This document shows, piece after piece, positions 60,601 through 64,000 of a stretch of 64,000 nucleotides of DNA (positions within the stretch are counted from its first letter, which is position 1; each line of letters starts with the position of its first letter). The position numbers and the translations under genes were made by a program. Origin of the DNA: Nematostella vectensis. Taxonomy: Eukaryota > Cnidaria > Anthozoa > Actiniaria > Edwardsiidae. The stretch covers positions 2,733,001 through 2,797,000 of the forward strand of contig NC_064044.1 in assembly GCF_932526225.1 (NCBI RefSeq), read 5' to 3'. The notes below the pieces were generated by a model. That model did not search any database. It was not told the DNA's origin and saw only the letters and a list, made by a program, of their open reading frames with translations.

Positions 60601-61356
60601 AGGCCTGCAGTCTCGGTTAGATTGCTCTGTGGGAAGAGGGGTAGGGGCGAGTGGGAAGACATAACTTCAGAAGTTGGCGTTGCAAGTGAAGGCTACATTG
60701 AATACAAAGTCCGACACTTTTCAGGGTAAATATATTAATGCAATTAGTCTTAAAAGATAACATACGTTTTATTTTACCCGTCAATCTCTTTTTCTATTGT
60801 CTGTCCATTCTTTACTTGTTTCTCTGCTTGTAGACTATGGCCTTGGGTGGTGGGCGCCAGTGAGGTCGTGATGGACTCACTTTACACGCATGCGCAGTCT
60901 ATGTTGTCCTTCCTCGCGCGGAGTCCACTTCTTGCCGCATATGTTGCCGCATATCACACGGGAGAGCTTCAAGAGAGCTACCGCTCGTTTCGTGTGAAGC
61001 TCGTTTGCGTGGCGCACCATAGACAGAATGCTGTCCGCGAGGAAAATGAAAGAGGTGGGAGTCTTGATGTTATTACGGCATCTCGGCGTTATGGACACTC
61101 CATGTGGGGAGGATGTAAATAAATTAGGTCCGATAAACATTGTACAGGCATATAAGCTCATGTGTAAGGTCATAAAGCTAAGAGATAAATTAATTAGTAG
61201 TTCAGATAATGACGTGGGAGTGTTTAACGTGGTTTGATGCAGATGAAATGTTAACACCGCAATTACCGATTGTAGATGGTCAATTACTCGACGAAGAAAC
61301 ATTTGCTGACATTAGAGCAGGGGACAAACTCTACCCCAAGCTCGCAGGAGGCCTGC
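51688..61356 (+). CDS. NLR/PIDD-like protein: DED, NB-ARC, TPR, ZU5, ZU5, UPA (3' end outside window)
   Basis: Eight exons joined by matching phases: 51688-53302, 54453-55429, 55918-56021, 56936-57249, 57708-57925, 60469-60725, 60834-61054 and 61243-61356, more than 1273 aa. DED-like fold about 11-76. NB-ARC: P-loop GDSGVGKTT (126-134), Walker B FLLIDN (198-203), sensor LTSR (244-247), MHA in place of MHD (about 417). The TPR array fills exon 2 (paired HLERSLEIRRQHLGDHTQTA-type helices). Exon 3 is an acidic linker. ZU5-1 is exon 4 (GGTLDLPSFGVIFNFPPDAV). ZU5-2 is exons 5-6, ending VRHFS at 1161. Exons 7-8 start a UPA-like domain (FRVKLVCVAHH; IVDGQLLDEETFADIRAG). ATPase sensors of this type oligomerise on activation, and ZU5-UPA modules of PIDD1/NLRP1 autocleave at HF-S. 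The exon 7 donor is the weakest border. A terminal death-fold domain is expected but not visible. ATG 51688 was chosen because no earlier in-frame ATG exists. Confidence 0.82.
53314..53870. repeat. Roughly 117-bp tandem repeat in NLR-like intron 1
   Basis: About 4.5 copies beginning 12 bp after the exon 1 donor. Each contains agtgtcatgtctttgaacag, gggaaaagttgtcat, and agtataggggggttcatagt. Non-coding; the minus-strand open frame is incidental. Confidence 0.9.
55604..55785. mobile_element. Decayed MITE, CAGGGGCGGATCCAGG ends, in NLR-like intron 2
   Basis: Left end caggggcggatccagga, right part cacctaaatccgactctgat, which is a damaged complement. The inner sequence has gggggcc/ggcccgcttggccc blocks. 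Non-coding. Confidence 0.55.
56022..56200. repeat. (CAA)n-rich tract in NLR-like intron 3
   Basis: Interrupted CAA/ACAACA repeats starting about 10 bp after the exon 3 donor. Confidence 0.85.
57664..57770. repeat. Short duplication straddling the NLR-like exon 5 acceptor
   Basis: gtgtctctccatgtattcag ttcgactct (57664-57693) and gtgtctccatgtattcag ttcgaactct (about 57741-57768) are direct repeats: one in the intron before the acceptor and one inside exon 5. The intronic copy itself ends in a CAG that could act as an alternative acceptor. Confidence 0.75.
58495..58785. repeat. Roughly 81-bp tandem repeat in NLR-like intron 5
   Basis: About 3.5 copies containing gcatgcacacccttggggag and ccgaacttacccgaacattt. 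Non-coding. Confidence 0.92.
58954..60390. mobile_element. 1.44 kb palindromic foldback transposon in NLR-like intron 5
   Basis: Terminal inverted repeats: CACAGGTAACCCAGGCAA at the left and the complement of CACAGGTAGCCCAGGCAA at the right. It is flanked by a 7 bp duplication GTCTAAC (58947-58953 and 60391-60397). The centre near 59816 is the midpoint of a near-perfect palindrome: the same 61-codon frame appears on the minus strand at 59612-59797 and on the plus strand at 59835-60020. The left arm holds an extra tandem duplication of the agtaaagcgttttttgtg to cacgtgtaatacacgattt segment. No transposase was recognised. Confidence 0.85.
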
Positions 61357-61383
61357 GTGAGTGTTCTGCCCAAGAAGTTAAGA

Positions 61384-64000
61384 AGTCGACGTGTTTAACG
61401 TAAGATGATTATAAAAGTATCACAAACGCCGACGTGTTTAACGTAAGATGCTCATAAGAGTATTGTCAGTTTCGACGTGTTTAACGTCAGATGCTCATAA
61501 GAGTATTGTCAATATCGATGTGTTTAATGACAGATGCTTATAAGAGTATTGTCAATGTCGACGTGTTTAACGTAAGATGCTCATAAGAGTATTGTCAATG
61601 TCGACCTGTTTAACGTCAGATGCTCATAAGAGTATTGTCAATGGCGACGTGTTTAACGTAAGATGCTTATAAGAGTATTGTCAATGGCGACGTGTTTAAC
61701 GTAAGATGCTTATAAGAGTATTGTCAATGTCGACCTGTTTAACGTAAGATTCTCATAAGAGTATTATCAATATCGATGTGTTTAACGTCAGATGCTCATA
61801 AGAGTATTGTCAATATCGATGTGTTTAATGACAGATGCTTATAAGAGTATTGTCAATGTCGACGTGTTTAACGTCAGATGCTCATAAGAGTATTGTCAAT
61901 GTCGACCTGTTTAACGTAAAATGCTTATAAGAGTATTGTCAATGTCGATGTGTTTAACGTAAGATGCTCATAAGAGTATTGTCAATGGCGACGTGTTTAA
62001 CGTAAGATTCTCATAAGAGTATTGTCAATGGCGACGTGTTTAACGTAAGATTCTCATAAGAGCATTGTCAATGGCGACGTGTTTAACGTAAGATTCTCAT
62101 AAGAGTATTGTCAATGGCGACGTGTTTAACGTAAGATTCTCATAAGAGTATTGTCAATGTCGATGTGTTTAACGTAAGATGCTCATAAGAGTATTGTCAA
62201 TGTCGACCTGTTTAACGTAAGATGCTTATAAGAGTATTGTCAATGTCGATGTGTTTAACGTAAGATGCTCATAAGAGTATTGTCAATGGCGACGTGTTTA
62301 ACGTAATATGCTCATAAGAGTATTGTCAATGTCGACCTGTTTAACGTAAGATTCTCATAAGAGCATTGTCAATGGCGACGTGTTTAACGTAAAATGCTTA
62401 TAAGAGTATTGTCAATGTCGATGTGTTTAACGTAAGATGCTCATAAGAGTATTGTCAATGGCGACGTGTTTAACGTAAGATTCTCATAAGAGTATTATCA
62501 ATATCGATGTGTTTAACGTAAGATGCTCATAAGAGTATTGTCAATGGCGACGTGTTTAACGTAAGATTCTCATAAGAGTATTATCAATATCGATGTGTTT
62601 AACGTAAGATGCTCATAAGAGTATTGTCAATGTCGACCTGTTTAACGTAAGATTCTCATAAGAGCATTGTCAATGTCGACCTGTTTAACGTAAAATGCTT
62701 ATAAGAGTATTGTCAATGTCGATGTGTTTAACGTAAGATGCTCATAAGAGTATTGTCAATGGCGACGTGTTTAACGTAAGATTCTCATAAGAGTATTATC
62801 AATATCGATGTGTTTAACGTAAGATGCTCATAAGAGTATTGTCAATGTCGACCTGTTTAACGTAAGATGCTTATAAGAGTATTGTCAATGTCGATGTGTT
62901 TAACGTAAGATGCTCATAAGAGTATTGTCAATGGCGACGTGTTTAACGTAAGATGCTCATAAGAGTATTGTTAATGGCGACGTGTTTAACGTAAGATTCT
63001 CATAAGAGTATTGTCAATATCGATGTGTTTAACGTAAGATGCTCATAAGAGTATTGTCAATGTCGATGTGTTTAACGTAAGATGTTAATAAGAGTATTGT
63101 CAATGTCGACGTGTTTAACGTATGATGTTAATAAGAGTATTGTCAATGTCGACGTGTTTAACGTAAGATGTTAATAAGAGTATTGTCAATGTCGACGTGT
63201 TTAACGTAAGATGCTCATAAGAGTATTGTCAATGTCGACGTGTTTAACGTGAGATGGTTATAAGGATATTGTCAATGTCGACGTGTTTAACGTGAGATGG
63301 TTATAAGGATATTGTCAATGTCGACGTGTTTAACGTAAGATGTTAATAAGAGTATTGTCAATGTCGATGTGTTTAACGTAAGATGTTAATAAGAGTATTG
63401 TCAATGTCGACGTGTTTAACGTAAGATGCTCATAAGAGTATTGTCAATGTCGACGTGTTTAACGTGAGATGGTTATAAGGATATTGTCAATGTCGACGTG
63501 TTTTACGTGAGATGGTTATGAGGATATTGTCAATGTCGACGTGTTTAACGTAAGATGCTCATAAGAGTATTGTCAATGTCGATGTGTTTAACGTAAGATG
63601 GTTATAAGGTTATTGTCAATGTCGATATGTTTAACGTAAGATGTTCATAAGAGTACTGTCAATGGCGACGTGTTTAACGTAAGATGCTCATAAGAGTATT
63701 GTCAATGTCGACATGTTTAACGTAAAATGCTCATAAGAGTATTGTCAATGTCGACGTGTTTAACGTGAGATGGTTATAAGGATATTGTCAATGTCGACGT
63801 GTTTAACGTAAGATGCTTATAAGAGTATTGTCAATGTCGATGTGTTTAACGTAAGATGCTCATAAGAGTATTGTCAATGTCGACGTGTTTTACGTGAGAT
63901 GGTTATAAGGATATTGTCAATGTCGATGTGTTTAACGTAAGATGCTCATAAGAGTATTGTCAATGTCGACGTGTTTTACGTGAGATGGTTATAAGGATAT
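61384..64000. repeat. 43-bp satellite running off the right edge, in a predicted NLR-like intron
   Basis: About 60 copies of a 43 bp unit, cgacgtgtttaacgtaagat then gctcataagagtattgtcaatgt, with variant classes (gtcgacctg, gcgacgtg, ggttataagga, gttaataag). It starts 27 bp after the exon 8 donor and continues to the last base. Its true length is unknown. Confidence 0.96.

Noticed and set aside
61384-64000. CRISPR-like array
   Set aside because: The 43-bp units are head to tail without spacers.

Overview
This window looks like animal nuclear DNA, most likely from an anthozoan cnidarian of the Nematostella type. The genes are intron-rich with GT-AG splice sites, the intergenic DNA is AT-rich, and inverted-repeat transposons and minisatellites are dense. 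The gene content also fits: a somatomedin-B receptor GPCR and a DED/NB-ARC/TPR protein. There is no operon structure. The species call is inference from content, not from a search.

Layout. 0.5-2.5 kb (+): an ER FKBP/EF-hand prolyl isomerase (FKBP7/FKBP14 type) in three exons. 3.5-6.6 kb (-): a seven-exon TMA16 homologue (ribosome biogenesis). It is divergently paired, over about 126 bp, with intronless TIMM29 (mitochondrial TIM22 complex) at 6.7-7.4 kb (+). Two roughly 1 kb TTAA-flanked transposons in opposite orientation bracket that pair. 10.4-11.5 kb (-): an intronless rhodopsin-class GPCR, with an inverted-repeat element directly upstream of its start. 12-33 kb is almost gene-free. It holds hairpin MITEs, a 1.9 kb GGGATAGTGGGTA-type satellite, a 200-N assembly gap, a 5'-truncated CR1-like LINE with a nested 396 bp element, a 2.85 kb 50-bp satellite and simple repeats. 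33.2-47.9 kb (+): an 11-exon receptor with a signal peptide, proline tract, somatomedin B domain, cysteine-rich ectodomain and family-B/Methuselah-like 7TM. Several of its introns carry minisatellites that have amplified splice-site-like sequence. 49.8-50.8 kb (+): a second intronless rhodopsin-class GPCR. 51.7 kb to beyond the right edge (+): a large NLR-like gene.

The most notable locus is the last one. Joining exons by splice phase gives one reading frame that reads DED-like domain, NB-ARC ATPase, winged-helix region, TPR array, acidic linker, ZU5, ZU5, start of UPA. The second ZU5 ends in HFS followed by an aromatic stretch, the form of the autoproteolytic site of PIDD1 and of the NLRP1/CARD8 FIIND. 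This amounts to a PIDD1-like ZU5-ZU5-UPA module attached to an NB-ARC/TPR sensor in place of PIDD1's leucine-rich repeats. The 3' end, where a death-fold domain would be expected, lies outside the window beyond a 43-bp satellite that fills the last 2.6 kb.

The genes appear functionally unrelated: housekeeping ER, nucleolar and mitochondrial genes on the left, and receptors and an innate-immune or cell-death sensor on the right. Multi-exon models were built by hand from splice motifs, reading phase and family resemblance, and exon ends should be read as predictions.
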